Shown here: piece after piece, positions 44,723 through 54,419 of the stretch
Position numbering within the stretch: position 1 is the first letter of the stretch
Layout of the letters: each line of letters opens with the position of its first letter
Assembly: GCA_002345675.1 (NCBI GenBank)
Contig: DDWL01000053.1
Coordinates: forward strand, 1-64,000
DNA length: 64,000 nucleotides
Source: Bacteroidales bacterium UBA2287
Lineage (GTDB): Bacteria > Bacteroidota > Bacteroidia > Bacteroidales > Tenuifilaceae
Direction of reading: 5' to 3'
Program-made: the position numbers and the translations under genes
The notes under the pieces: model-generated
The model's input: only the letters and a program-made list of their open reading frames with translations
Told to the model about the DNA's origin: nothing
Databases searched by the model: none

Positions 44723-44812
44723 TTGGGCTCATAACCCAAAGGCCACAGGTACGACTCCGATTGCTATCGGAGCTGTCCCCGCTACTAGAAAGCCTCGATA
44801 GCTCGGGGCTTT
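44723..44812 (+). pseudogene. decayed partial copy of tRNA-fMet with terminator
   Basis: From the anticodon stem onward (TTGGGCTCATAACCCAAAGG) this repeats the initiator tRNA exactly up to the T-arm, where the hairpin CTCCGAT-TGCT-ATCGGAG (44755-44772) replaces a few bases, and then TGTCCCCGCTACTAGAA resumes. The 5' half is missing. A hairpin at 44789-44812 follows as terminator. Confidence 0.8.
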
Positions 44813-44838
44813 TTCTACTTTATCAATACATAACTTTC

Positions 44839-44936
44839 CATAACCCAAAGACCACAGGTGCAACTCAGATCCCCAGTAGAAATAGAGGATTAGAGCTGTC
44901 CCCACAACTAAAAAGCCTCGATAGCTCGGGGCTTTT
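44839..44936 (+). pseudogene. second decayed partial copy of tRNA-fMet
   Basis: Begins at CATAACCCAAAG (anticodon loop), has several base changes, is interrupted in the T-arm by a longer imperfect hairpin (about 44864-44897), resumes with GCTGTCCCC and ends in the same terminator hairpin as the first copy (44911-44936). More diverged than the first copy. Confidence 0.7.
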
Positions 44937-45050
44937 AAATTTTGCCTCTAACTTATCTTTGGTAATCCATACTTCTCTCAGCAAAATGTTGAAAGATTCT
45001 CTCAGCAAATTGTTATATAACCCCAATCCTAAGTAAATAATTAAAAAACA

Positions 45051-45084
45051 AAAAAGGGTGCCAAAATTAATAAGCACCCTTTTT
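45051..45084 (-). terminator. terminator of the M6 protease gene
   Basis: AAAAAGGGTGC (45051-45061) pairs with GCACCCTTTTT (45074-45084). On the minus strand the arm ends in T residues. Confidence 0.85.
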
Positions 45085-45099
45085 AAAAAATTCAAATTA

Positions 45100-48000
45100 T
45101 TACTCAACAATCACTTTTTTGACTGCTACATCATTTCCCGAAATTAGCTTAACCAAGTAAATGCCTTTTCCGAAATTTGTAAGATCAATTGTTTTATTGT
45201 TGCTGTTAACTTGTTTTGTTAAAATTGTTCTTCCTGTTATATCAACAACATTTACCATACACGAACCTTCGACAACAATATTAAATACGCCTGACGATGG
45301 GTTTGGGTAAATAGCAGTTCTGTTTTCCAAAACATCTTCAACCCCAGATATTAAAGGAATTAATGTTGCTCCAACCATTATTTTCGAACTTGCTGGTGCA
45401 GGAGCAGCTGTTGTTTGGACATAGTAGGTATTGGCTCTAACAGGATACTCGCTTGTAAAAGCCGTTATTCCAGCATTGGCTGTTATTACATTTACTCCCA
45501 CTAAAAAATCGATGTTTGTTACAACTGGCTGAGTGCTTAGCATAAAGGTACGCCATGTGCCCAAATCGTGAGCCTGAATAGTATAGCTAGGCGACTGAGC
45601 GACTACAGCTCCTGTGGCTATATTGGTGCTAACAACTCCGTAAACAGCAGAACCTACAACTGCATTAAGTGCTATATAAGCCTTTACCGATTGTACTTTT
45701 GCTGAACCATTAACTCGGTATTTAGCCATAAACTTATGGTTAGCCTGATTGTTAAAGGAGTTAACTTGAGGGTCGGTTGGCGAACAATAGTTAAAAGTTC
45801 CTAAAGTCGTATTTTGTTCCCACAAACCAATGTTATCATTCTCATTGTCGTCTGACGGAATAGAAACATTGATGCTAGTTATACCAATGGTAGTTGCAGT
45901 AAACGGATCAAAAATAACAGTGGTGTCCTGACCAGAACTTAAACTAAAAATGTTTTTCACATGCGAAAACGAATTTGCACCTGATACATCTAAGGATACG
46001 GTTGTGTTTTTCAGTGTAAAATAACCCGTATTCATAATATTAGCCGAAATGGCTTGGGGGTTACCAAAGTCGGTTGAAGCTTCGCCCATAGCATATACTT
46101 GCCTTAATGTAAGGTTGTTATCGAACTTAGGCATAAAACGGTAAGTTCTCCCAACATCGGGCTTTGGCCTGTTTGTTCCAACTTGATTTCCAAAGTTTAC
46201 TGCATTCCCATCGTAAATTGCATTTTGGAAGGTTGTAACCGACCAAGCTCCCGTTGAACCTTTAACCCCAACTAATAAATCTTCGTTTGAATTGCTCGAC
46301 CCTTTTAATCCAACTCCCGAAAACTTGGCAAACGAAGCGCTTGTCGATGGAGTCCAATCACCATATACGAACTCAATAACATTAGAGGTTTCGTACAATT
46401 TTATTTGAAAATTAATTAGGAGATACTGAGTAGCACTAACGGTTGGTTTGTCCGATAGATTTTTGTACTGAATAGTACAGATTCGGTTTGGAGCTTCTCC
46501 TTCGGTATAAACGCGGTACTCTGGCGATACTCCTCCAATTAGGTTATAGTTAAATGGGCTAATAAAGTTGATGTCGGCAGGATCGGTACTGTAAAAAATT
46601 CCACCCTGTGGGGGTTGCTCCTCAGTTGTAAAAAATAGAGCTGCGCTAGATGGAGGAGTTGAACCTAATTTTATAAACCCATTCGAATTCAATATAAATT
46701 GATCGAATTCTTCACAATTAAATTTGAATGAGAATCCAATATCAATAGCATTCGAATTCCAATCGTCATAGTTAGTTGTTTCTATTTCGGTGCCGTTAGT
46801 TCCTAAGTCGGTATATACCCCTGGTACGTTTTGCACCATTGCGGCCGAATAGTTTAATGCGGCACATCCCGATGTAGTTGTGGTTGCATTCGAAGTTATT
46901 CCTGCAGAATATGTGTCGCCCGACAATGCGGACCATGCCTTATAAAAATATTGGGTATTTGGGTCTAATCCTACGTGCTTAAAGAACGTTAAATCGCCAA
47001 TATATAAAACGGTTCCTCCATCTACTATTGGGTCACCTGCATTATATGCCCCACTTGGTGTTCCGAAGGTATTTGATGAGTTGAAGGCAAGCATTACATC
47101 ATCGCCGTAAACACTTTTTACCCACGATAAAAATATTTGAGAAGAACCAATTGTAGTAGATGTAAGGGTTTGTGGGTCACCAACTCCTCCACAAGCTATA
47201 AAGCACAGGTCAATTGCACCTACATTTTCTGAAATATTGATTAAGGGTTTAGAGGTATTTGCAAGCGCCCACGATTTTGAATTGGGAATTGTTGCGTCGC
47301 TAAAGGTAGCTTTCATTGTAGTGCCAGGCCATGGACAACCAGGCGTATTAATAGTGCTGGCACCGCTAAGCATAACACCGTTTGAAGTGGTAGCGTTAGC
47401 CGCCATTGGGTACATGCCTTGATGACTTCCTGCATTAATAGCGTATCCATTGTTCGCAATATAGGTTGCATCAACATGGTAAATAATTAAACCATGGCCT
47501 GGAATAGCGGCATCAAAACCAATTTGCTGCCTATTTTCCATTAAAAAATATTCGTTGGCAGTTGGGGTATTGTAACGATAAAAAACATTTGTTTTGTTTT
47601 GCTCTGCATTAATAAGAGATAATGCTTGTTGGGTGTTAATTATAATAGGGGTCGCCCAGTTATAAACATAGCATTTTGTGTAACCATTTGGGTGAGCTGG
47701 TGTTGCTCCGCTATTATTCCACGAACCTCCTGCTTGCAAATCCCAGTCTCCAGTACCATCGTATTGGCCGCCGGTTTCGTAGTTAGTATCGTAATAATCT
47801 CTTGCTCCTAATACGTGTCCAAATTCATGGCAAACTACACCTATTCGGGTAATGTTCGTACCCGAATTCCCTCTAAACTCGGGAGAGCATGAGTACCTGC
47901 TTATAGTTTTACCATCAAGTGTTACAGTATTAATGCTCGATGCATGAGACCAAATAGCATCTGCAGGCCCACCAGCCTCTTCGCCATAACCTGCAAAAAT

Positions 48001-48780
48001 TACGTAAACAGCATCAACCGATCCATCATTATCGTTGTCAAATTCTGCATAATTAATGTCAGGATTAGCAAGGTTAACCGCCGATGTAACTAGAGCACGG
48101 GCATTACCATTTGTATTGTTGCCATAGTATGCCATGTTCTGAGGTGCAGTATATGGGCCTGCAACTGTAACGGTTAAATCTAAACCAGATAAAGGATCTG
48201 GGGAGTAGTAAGACACTTCTTTGAAGTAGTCGTTTACGCTTCCTGTTGCTCCATCTAAACTATAGCCAACTTGATTGAACAAGTCGTTAAAGTTTTCCTG
48301 TGTTAGGGTAAATGCCAAATCGGAAAAACCCATAAGAATACAAACTAATTTACGAGCGCCTGTTGTAGGAAAATCTTTTGAATATTCCTTTTGATAAATA
48401 TCGCGAATTTGAGACAAGCTGTTCATTTGTTCGTCGCTGTAAAACAAACCCTTGTTTACGCTACTTAAAAATTCTGTTTCAAGAGCAGTTCTTTTATCAA
48501 TTTCGCTGGCAACAATTCCAGAAGGAATCATGTTCCCGTCGTTATTTCGGGTTGCATACTCAAAATAACCTGCTTTGTTGTGCATAAGAGAATAACCATC
48601 GAGGGTTTTTGCCCACGAAACAACTTCATCTCCTTGAAGGTAAATACTCAACATTTCACCATTAGGTTGGGTAAAATGTATTAAACCCGGATAAGCCGGC
48701 ACTGCCTTTAATTCGCTTGCCGAAAACATGACAAGGAAAAGCATTAAAATAGCAACGATTTTTTTTGTTAAAATTTGCAT
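45100..48780 (-). CDS. secreted M6 family metalloprotease with T9SS tail
   Basis: A 1226-residue exported protein. Signal peptide ends near SELKA. The catalytic domain (about 140-460) is of the M6 (immune inhibitor A-like) type with zinc motif HEFGHVLGARD (His318, His322, Asp328). Then come beta-sandwich modules: one fibronectin-III-like (about 540-620, TTIGSSQIFLSWVKS) and several unassigned. The last 75 residues are a T9SS type A sorting domain (AIYPNPSSGVFNIVV, VNVVDITGRTI, GIYLVKLISG). It is therefore a surface or released protease, fitting the peptide-scavenging set in this window. Single gene. Confidence 0.92.
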   Translation of the reverse strand: MQILTKKIVAILMLFLVMFSASELKAVPAYPGLIHFTQPNGEMLSIYLQGDEVVSWAKTLDGYSLMHNKAGYFEYATRNNDGNMIPSGIVASEIDKRTALETEFLSSVNKGLFYSDEQMNSLSQIRDIYQKEYSKDFPTTGARKLVCILMGFSDLAFTLTQENFNDLFNQVGYSLDGATGSVNDYFKEVSYYSPDPLSGLDLTVTVAGPYTAPQNMAYYGNNTNGNARALVTSAVNLANPDINYAEFDNDNDGSVDAVYVIFAGYGEEAGGPADAIWSHASSINTVTLDGKTISRYSCSPEFRGNSGTNITRIGVVCHEFGHVLGARDYYDTNYETGGQYDGTGDWDLQAGGSWNNSGATPAHPNGYTKCYVYNWATPIIINTQQALSLINAEQNKTNVFYRYNTPTANEYFLMENRQQIGFDAAIPGHGLIIYHVDATYIANNGYAINAGSHQGMYPMAANATTSNGVMLSGASTINTPGCPWPGTTMKATFSDATIPNSKSWALANTSKPLINISENVGAIDLCFIACGGVGDPQTLTSTTIGSSQIFLSWVKSVYGDDVMLAFNSSNTFGTPSGAYNAGDPIVDGGTVLYIGDLTFFKHVGLDPNTQYFYKAWSALSGDTYSAGITSNATTTTSGCAALNYSAAMVQNVPGVYTDLGTNGTEIETTNYDDWNSNAIDIGFSFKFNCEEFDQFILNSNGFIKLGSTPPSSAALFFTTEEQPPQGGIFYSTDPADINFISPFNYNLIGGVSPEYRVYTEGEAPNRICTIQYKNLSDKPTVSATQYLLINFQIKLYETSNVIEFVYGDWTPSTSASFAKFSGVGLKGSSNSNEDLLVGVKGSTGAWSVTTFQNAIYDGNAVNFGNQVGTNRPKPDVGRTYRFMPKFDNNLTLRQVYAMGEASTDFGNPQAISANIMNTGYFTLKNTTVSLDVSGANSFSHVKNIFSLSSGQDTTVIFDPFTATTIGITSINVSIPSDDNENDNIGLWEQNTTLGTFNYCSPTDPQVNSFNNQANHKFMAKYRVNGSAKVQSVKAYIALNAVVGSAVYGVVSTNIATGAVVAQSPSYTIQAHDLGTWRTFMLSTQPVVTNIDFLVGVNVITANAGITAFTSEYPVRANTYYVQTTAAPAPASSKIMVGATLIPLISGVEDVLENRTAIYPNPSSGVFNIVVEGSCMVNVVDITGRTILTKQVNSNNKTIDLTNFGKGIYLVKLISGNDVAVKKVIVE

Positions 48781-49209
48781 TGTAATTTGGGGTTAAGTGA
48801 ACAATAGGTGATTCGAAACAATTTTCAGACTATATTTTTACGATTAAAAATCGACATGGAAAATTCAAAAATACAATAATTTTTGTAACTATGACCTTTC
48901 CTTCAATTTGACAAAATGTATTTAAACTCGAAAAACCTTGCATTACTAATGTTTTCTCAATTATTTCATTCATGTTTTAGGTATATATTCCTTAAACTAT
49001 CTAATTATTTAACTCTATTGCTCTGAAATTTTCACTAAAGCGCAAGCAAGATGTGTGCGTTACGAATATTCCCCTAAAATGATACTCTTTCCCATTTTTG
49101 TTTCATAAACTCTATAGTTTATTGGTTCTCCTAACCAGCCCCACAACATTCAACTTACACACTAATTGCCAAACAGAATAACTAATTTTTAAATCCGTAC
49201 CTTTGCAAA
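48781..49209. other. divergent intergenic region
   Basis: About 430 AT-rich bases between the M6 gene (minus) and vanZ-like gene (plus). Apart from the vanZ promoter at its right end I see nothing. Confidence 0.5.
49176..49205 (+). promoter_or_regulatory. promoter at the vanZ-like gene
   Basis: TTG (49176-49178), 19 bases, TACCTTTG (49198-49205). This full consensus lies only 4 bases before the ATG at 49210, so the mRNA is probably leaderless. Confidence 0.7.
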
Positions 49210-49602
49210 ATGCAAAGCAATAAAAAAACAATATCGAACTTACTTTTTTGGCTTTTGGTGCTTGTAATTATTGGTCTAACGCTTATTCCTCGTGCACTCC
49301 TTAATGAAGCCCTGCTGTTCGAAAGTAAAAATCGCCTCGATTACCTTTTTCATTTTCTAACTTTTCTTCCCTTACCCGTTTTAGCATACTTTGCTTCTCA
49401 GGATAATTTCAAACTCAAAAAATGGAAAATACTCATTTCCATTGCCTTTATCCTTTCGGTGCTTGTCGAATTTGTCCAAATTTTTACAGCTGGTCGTACA
49501 TTTAATTTTTACGACATTCTAGCCAACATACTTGGGTTAGCGGTTGGCCTTTTAGTTGTTTTTGCGTTTAACAAATTGGTACTAGATAGTAATAAGGCCT
49601 AG
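49210..49602 (+). CDS. VanZ family membrane protein
   Basis: A 130-residue protein with four membrane segments (about 10-27, 45-62, 74-92, 102-123). Family marks are NRLDYLFHFLTFLPL near the middle and FNFYDILANILGLAVG at the end. The family is named after VanZ of teicoplanin resistance, but most members, including Bacteroidota ones, have no known role. It stands alone. Confidence 0.85.
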   Translation: MQSNKKTISNLLFWLLVLVIIGLTLIPRALLNEALLFESKNRLDYLFHFLTFLPLPVLAYFASQDNFKLKKWKILISIAFILSVLVEFVQIFTAGRTFNFYDILANILGLAVGLLVVFAFNKLVLDSNKA

Positions 49603-49630
49603 AAATCGATTTTTAAAACCAATTTTTGCC

Positions 49631-49638
49631 TATTTTTG
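49631..49638 (+). promoter_or_regulatory. -7 promoter element before the acyl-CoA ligase
   Basis: TATTTTTG, 101 bases before the ATG at 49740; no good -33. Confidence 0.3.
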
Positions 49639-49739
49639 TTTGGGGATTTTTCATTTCAACTACTTCAAATTCACGGCGCCTATTCCAAATAGGGCTTTTA
49701 TAGGCTTTTCGGTTATTTTAACTTTTTAAAATACGAATT

Positions 49740-51389
49740 ATGATTAGCTACAACTTTGTAAAAGAGTTTATTGAAAAAAGCATTCGAGAAAACTGGAACG
49801 AGCCTTCGCTTTCCGACTACCAAGGCATTAGTTATACCTATAGCGAAGTGGCTGGACATATTTATAGGCTTCATAAAACCTTCGATGCTTGGGATGTAAA
49901 ACCTGGTGATAAAATAGCCCTTTATGGTCGCAATAATGCCAACTGGGCAATTACCTATTTAGCAATTATATCGTACGGTGCTGTTGTAGTTCCCATACTT
50001 GCCGACTTTTCGAAAGTCGATGTTCATAATATCATTAACCATTCCGATTCCATTATGCTTTTTGCTGGCGAACTGGTTTGGGAAAATGTTGACGAGAAAG
50101 AGATTCTGGGCGTTAGGGCAATCTTCTCCCTAAGTACCTACTTGCCACTTATTGAGCGTAACGAGGAATTTGCAGCGCGAGCTGCCTCGCAAAACGAAAA
50201 AGTTGAAGCCGAAGTAAAAGTCCTTACTGCAACCGATATTCATTACCCCGAAACATCGAACGATAAACTGGCTGTAATTAGCTACACATCGGGAACCACA
50301 GGCTTTTCGAAAGGGGTTATGCTTCCACACAACAGCCTGGCAGCCAACATCGACTTTGGTCGAAAAAACATTGGTATTCAGGCGAAGGATAAAATTGTCT
50401 CTTTCCTTCCCTTGGCCCATGCCTACGGCGTAGCCTTCGAGTTCCTTTTGCCATTTGCCGTTGGGTGCCACATTACTTTTCTAACAAAAGTCCCATCACC
50501 TGCAATAATTCTTCAGGCATTTCAAGAGGTTAAACCGCGACTAGTGCTTGCTGTTCCGCTTATTTTAGAAAAAATTTACAAGAAGAAGCTGCTGCCCGTT
50601 ATTTCGAAGCCAGCCGTAAAAGTAATGTTGGCAATTCCTCTGCTCAACAAAATAATTCACAAAAAGATTAACAAATCGCTTACCGATGCCTTTGGCGGAA
50701 ATTTCCTCGAAGTAGTAATTGGCGGCGCAGCTCTGAATAACGAGGTTGAAACATTGCTTCGCAAAATAAAATTCCCTGTAACCGTTGGCTATGGCATGAC
50801 CGAATGCGGACCGCTCATTTCGTACACCGGCTGGAGAGAAACCCGAAAGGGTTCCTGTGGAAAAATTCTTCCAACTCTCGAAATGCGTATCGATTCTCCT
50901 AACCCCGAAACCGAAGTGGGCGAAATTCTTATTCGTGGCGAAAACCTAATGTACGGCTACTACAAAAATCCCGAAGCAACCGAAAAGTCAATCGACAAGG
51001 ATGGATGGCTACATACGGGCGACCTGGGAATTATCGACCGAAAAGGGTTCATTTTTATTAGGGGAAGAAGCAAAAGCATGATTCTTGGTGCAAGCGGACA
51101 AAATATTTACCCCGAAGAGGTTGAAGCTCGCCTAAGCAATCTTCCTTACATTCAGGAAACTGTTGTAGTTGAGCAGAACGGGAAACTCGTTGCCCTTGTT
51201 TTTCCCGACCTTGAGGCCATTGAAAAAGATAAAATTACCCCCGAAGAAGTGGAAAAAATTATGAACGCAAACCGAATAGAAGTCAATAAACATTTACCCA
51301 ACTTTAGCCAAATAGCCTCAATAAAAATTCATTCTCAGGAATTCGAAAAAACGCCTAAACGAAGCATAAAACGATTCTTGTATCAGTAG
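49740..51389 (+). CDS. long-chain fatty acid--CoA ligase
   Basis: A 549-residue AMP-binding (ANL) enzyme. The P-loop motif YTSGTTGFSKGVML, VGYGMTECGPLISYTG, and the hinge/adenylation motif GWLHTGDLGIIDRKGFIFIRGR are present, with the C-terminal Lys domain (KTPKRSIKRF). It activates a fatty acid with ATP to acyl-AMP and then acyl-CoA. It is shorter than classic FadD-like AMP-forming ligases of the 600-residue type and resembles the Bacteroidota group of 540-560 residues. Single gene; substrate chain length not readable. Confidence 0.88.
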   Translation: MISYNFVKEFIEKSIRENWNEPSLSDYQGISYTYSEVAGHIYRLHKTFDAWDVKPGDKIALYGRNNANWAITYLAIISYGAVVVPILADFSKVDVHNIINHSDSIMLFAGELVWENVDEKEILGVRAIFSLSTYLPLIERNEEFAARAASQNEKVEAEVKVLTATDIHYPETSNDKLAVISYTSGTTGFSKGVMLPHNSLAANIDFGRKNIGIQAKDKIVSFLPLAHAYGVAFEFLLPFAVGCHITFLTKVPSPAIILQAFQEVKPRLVLAVPLILEKIYKKKLLPVISKPAVKVMLAIPLLNKIIHKKINKSLTDAFGGNFLEVVIGGAALNNEVETLLRKIKFPVTVGYGMTECGPLISYTGWRETRKGSCGKILPTLEMRIDSPNPETEVGEILIRGENLMYGYYKNPEATEKSIDKDGWLHTGDLGIIDRKGFIFIRGRSKSMILGASGQNIYPEEVEARLSNLPYIQETVVVEQNGKLVALVFPDLEAIEKDKITPEEVEKIMNANRIEVNKHLPNFSQIASIKIHSQEFEKTPKRSIKRFLYQ

Positions 51390-52029
51390 AAGACGGAAGT
51401 CCGAAGACCGAAGACCGAAGTTGGAAGTCGGGTGTCAGAAGTCAGAAGACCGAATTTGGAACACCTGTAATCTAATACTAAATAGATTTCTTGTTGAAAG
51501 GCCTATTTTCTAATATATAGAGAAGGCAGGGACTCTCCAAAAATCAAAGCGAAAAGGACTAGAAATCCCAAGAAGTTTGCCATGAGCGATGTGCGGTGGG
51601 ACGGCAAAACGGCGAGCCTGCAGTTGGGTGAATGGACTATTGCATAGTTTTTCAGCAAAGGGGCTTTGCCTACTTTGCTTGAAAAACAAGCAATAGGCCA
51701 GAGCGGGCAGAAGCTTCGTTTTGCCTTGATTCTTTGGTTCCTTTCTCATCAAGGAGAAAGGAATAAAATGAACGCAGGAGTTCCTATAATCGTAGGTAAA
51801 GTGAGTTTAACCTGACGGCTATGGATAGTTATCGGGGCGAAGACCGAAGTTGAAAGACGGGAAACTGAAGTTTAGAATACCTGTAAACTAAACAACATAG
51901 AATTCTTGTTACACTAACTCTTAAGGGGTTTTGTGTTTTACCTTTTGGTTAAGTTGCTTTTTCTTTCGAATAAAAAAAACCAAATCTCTATAACAATTGT
52001 TACCTTTATAGCAATTACAATTTACCGCT
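51390..52029. repeat. repeat element with flanking direct repeats
   Basis: No gene. A GAAGACCGAAG-type low-complexity stretch and a tail ending ATTCTTGTT or TTTCTTGTT occur twice, at 51411-51495 and 51839-51910, as imperfect direct repeats of about 75-85 bases. Between them lies a roughly 340-base element rich in short palindromes (about 51500-51790). A 80-codon minus-strand frame inside it (51510-51752) is very basic, has no domain and looks like a by-product of a dispersed repeat. A decayed form of the CCCGATAACTATC hairpin is at about 51825-51837. Confidence 0.6.
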
Positions 52030-54321
52030 ATGGCAAAGAATAAAAAAGAAGAAACGGAGAGCCCCGTTTACAACAAAAAATCGCTCACCACTACTATTTT
52101 AGGTGTTTTTAGTGCCGATCCTAATCAGAATTTAAACTATAAACAAATATCGAGAATTCTCGACATTAAGGATAACCACAACAAGCGGTTAATTACCGAA
52201 ATACTCTACGAGTTAACATCTCAGGAAGTTCTAAAAGAAGTTTACCGTGGTAAATTCCAACTTAATGCAAAGGTTGGAAACCAGGAGGGTGTAGTTGAAA
52301 TGGATCGCGACGGCAGCGCCAACGTTATAACCGACGACAATCAGGAGGTCTTTATTGCTGAATATAACCTTAATCATGCTCTTCATGGCGATAGGGTTCG
52401 TATTGCAACTACACCAAACCGTAAGCGCCAACGACTGGAGGCCGAAGTGGTTGAAATTGTTGAGCGAGCCAAAAGGCAGTTTGTGGGATCGGTGCAACTC
52501 GAAAAAAACTACGCTTTTGTAGTTCCCGACAATAAACTTATGCCCCACGATATTTTTATTCCCAAAGAGGGATTGGAAGGGCTTAAGAATGGGCAAAAGG
52601 TTATTGCTCGCATTGCCGACTGGCCAAAGAATATGAAAAACCCGTTGGGCGAAATAGTCGAAATTCTTGGAAAACCTGGCGTTCACGAGGTTGAAATGCA
52701 CGCAATTCTTGCCGAATTCGAACTTCCATACCGTTTCCCCGAGGAACTCGATAGGCTTGCCGAAAAAATAAGCGATAAAATAACTGCTTCCGACTACGCC
52801 TCGAGGCGCGACTTTCGAAATATTCCAACTTTTACCATCGACCCTGCCGACGCAAAGGACTTCGACGATGCGCTTTCGTTCCGAAAAACAGGCGATAACA
52901 CCTACGAAGTTGGCGTTCACATTGCCGATGTTACACACTACGTTCCAACGGGAAGCCCAATCGACAATGAAGCCATTGAGCGAGGCACATCGGTTTACCT
53001 AGTCGACCGTTGCGTACCCATGCTACCCGAAAGGCTCTCGAACTTCATTTGCTCGCTTCGCCCTAACGAAGAAAAGCTCTGCTTCTCGGCTGTTTTCGAA
53101 ATGGACGAAAACGCTGGAATTCTTAACCAGTGGTTTGGCCGAACGGTAATTCTTTCAACTCGCCGCTTTGCATACGAAGAAGCCCAAGTTGTAATTGAAA
53201 CTGGCGAAGGCGACATGAAGGAAGAAATTTTAACCCTTCATGGCCTTGCTCAAAAACTTCGTAAAAATAGGTTTAAGGCAGGAGCAATTGCCTTCGACAG
53301 GGAAGAAGTGAAGTTTAACCTCGACGAAAACGGGAAACCTCTTGGAGTTTTCTTTAAGGTTCAAAAGGAATCGAACCAGCTTATCGAGGAGTTTATGCTT
53401 TTGGCAAACCAGCGTGTGGCCGAACTAATTGGCCGTCCCGGCCAAAAAAGCAAACCCAAATCGTTTGTTTACCGTATTCACGACAAGCCAAACCCCGACA
53501 AGTTCGACTCATTCAGAACATTTGTAACCCGTTTCGGTTACATTGTCGAGGGCGGAACCGACAAGCAAATTAGCAAGTCGCTAAATAAAGTTCTTGCCGA
53601 AGCTAAGGGCTCGAAGGAGCAAAATTTAATCGAAACACTTGCCCTGCGGTCAATGGCAAAGGCTCGCTACTCGGCCAACAACATTGGTCACTACGGTTTG
53701 GCTTTTCCATACTACACACACTTTACTTCGCCCATTCGTCGCTACCCCGACATGATGGTGCACCGCCTTTTAGCCCATTACCTCGATGGTGGTACAAGCA
53801 AAAATGAGGATTCGCTTGAGCAACTCTGTAAGCATGCTTCGGGAATGGAAATTAGAGCCACCGATGCCGAGCGTATGAGCATTAAGTACAAGCAGGTTGA
53901 GTACATGAGCGATAAAATTGGCCAGCAGTTCGAGGGTGTTATTACGGGCGTTACCAATTTCGGAATTTTTGTCGAACTCGTTGAATCGAAATGCGAAGGG
54001 CTTGTGTCGGTTCGCGATCTCGACGACGATTTCTACGAATTCGATGAGGAGAACTACTGCCTAAAGGGAAGACAAAGCGACAGACGCTTTCAGCTTGGTG
54101 ATGAGATTACAGTTGAAGTTTGGCGAGCAAATCTTGTAAAAAAGCAGCTCGATTTTAAAATTGTAACCAATGGCGTAGTTGAAGGCTCCTCATTTCGTCA
54201 ACCACCCCGAAACACTTCTCGACGACCCGATAGTAAGCCCAGCTGGAAGTCGGATAGTAAACCTAAATGGAAATCGGATAAACACTCCGACCGTAAGGGA
54301 GGTAAGAAACGCAAGCGCTAA
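52030..54321 (+). CDS. rnr: ribonuclease R
   Basis: A 763-residue 3'-5' exoribonuclease of the RNase II/R family. Order: N-terminal winged helix (about 25-75), two cold-shock domains (80-245), RNB catalytic domain (about 265-595, with DPADAKDFDDALS holding metal-binding aspartates, and HYGLAFPYYTHFTSPIRRYPD), S1 domain (about 640-720), and a Lys/Arg/Ser-rich tail (725-763, repeats of SDSKP and WKSD). It degrades structured RNA in the cytoplasm. Single gene with a one-off -7 (TACCTTTA) upstream. Confidence 0.96.
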   Translation: MAKNKKEETESPVYNKKSLTTTILGVFSADPNQNLNYKQISRILDIKDNHNKRLITEILYELTSQEVLKEVYRGKFQLNAKVGNQEGVVEMDRDGSANVITDDNQEVFIAEYNLNHALHGDRVRIATTPNRKRQRLEAEVVEIVERAKRQFVGSVQLEKNYAFVVPDNKLMPHDIFIPKEGLEGLKNGQKVIARIADWPKNMKNPLGEIVEILGKPGVHEVEMHAILAEFELPYRFPEELDRLAEKISDKITASDYASRRDFRNIPTFTIDPADAKDFDDALSFRKTGDNTYEVGVHIADVTHYVPTGSPIDNEAIERGTSVYLVDRCVPMLPERLSNFICSLRPNEEKLCFSAVFEMDENAGILNQWFGRTVILSTRRFAYEEAQVVIETGEGDMKEEILTLHGLAQKLRKNRFKAGAIAFDREEVKFNLDENGKPLGVFFKVQKESNQLIEEFMLLANQRVAELIGRPGQKSKPKSFVYRIHDKPNPDKFDSFRTFVTRFGYIVEGGTDKQISKSLNKVLAEAKGSKEQNLIETLALRSMAKARYSANNIGHYGLAFPYYTHFTSPIRRYPDMMVHRLLAHYLDGGTSKNEDSLEQLCKHASGMEIRATDAERMSIKYKQVEYMSDKIGQQFEGVITGVTNFGIFVELVESKCEGLVSVRDLDDDFYEFDEENYCLKGRQSDRRFQLGDEITVEVWRANLVKKQLDFKIVTNGVVEGSSFRQPPRNTSRRPDSKPSWKSDSKPKWKSDKHSDRKGGKKRKR

Positions 54322-54385
54322 AACGTATGCATTGAATCTTAAGCCAATTATTTAATTGAACTTTATTCGAGCCCTTTCGATTCAT

Positions 54386-54393
54386 TATATTTG
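54386..54393 (+). promoter_or_regulatory. -7 promoter element for pgk
   Basis: TATATTTG, 26 bases before the ATG at 54420; -33 is weak. Confidence 0.5.
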
Positions 54394-54419
54394 TTGAATA
54401 TTTACTAAACCATTTTGTT

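Noticed and set aside
44761..45036. 91-codon frame behind the initiator tRNA
   Set aside because: It reads through the decayed tRNA copies and terminators; the repeated LSP...LKSLDSSG peptide is only the DNA repeat translated.
51510..51752. 80-codon minus-strand frame in the repeat element
   Set aside because: Located fully inside a repeat element, very basic, with no recognisable domain or promoter.
52231..52938. 235-codon minus-strand frame under RNase R
   Set aside because: Shadow of the conserved cold-shock and RNB coding sequence.
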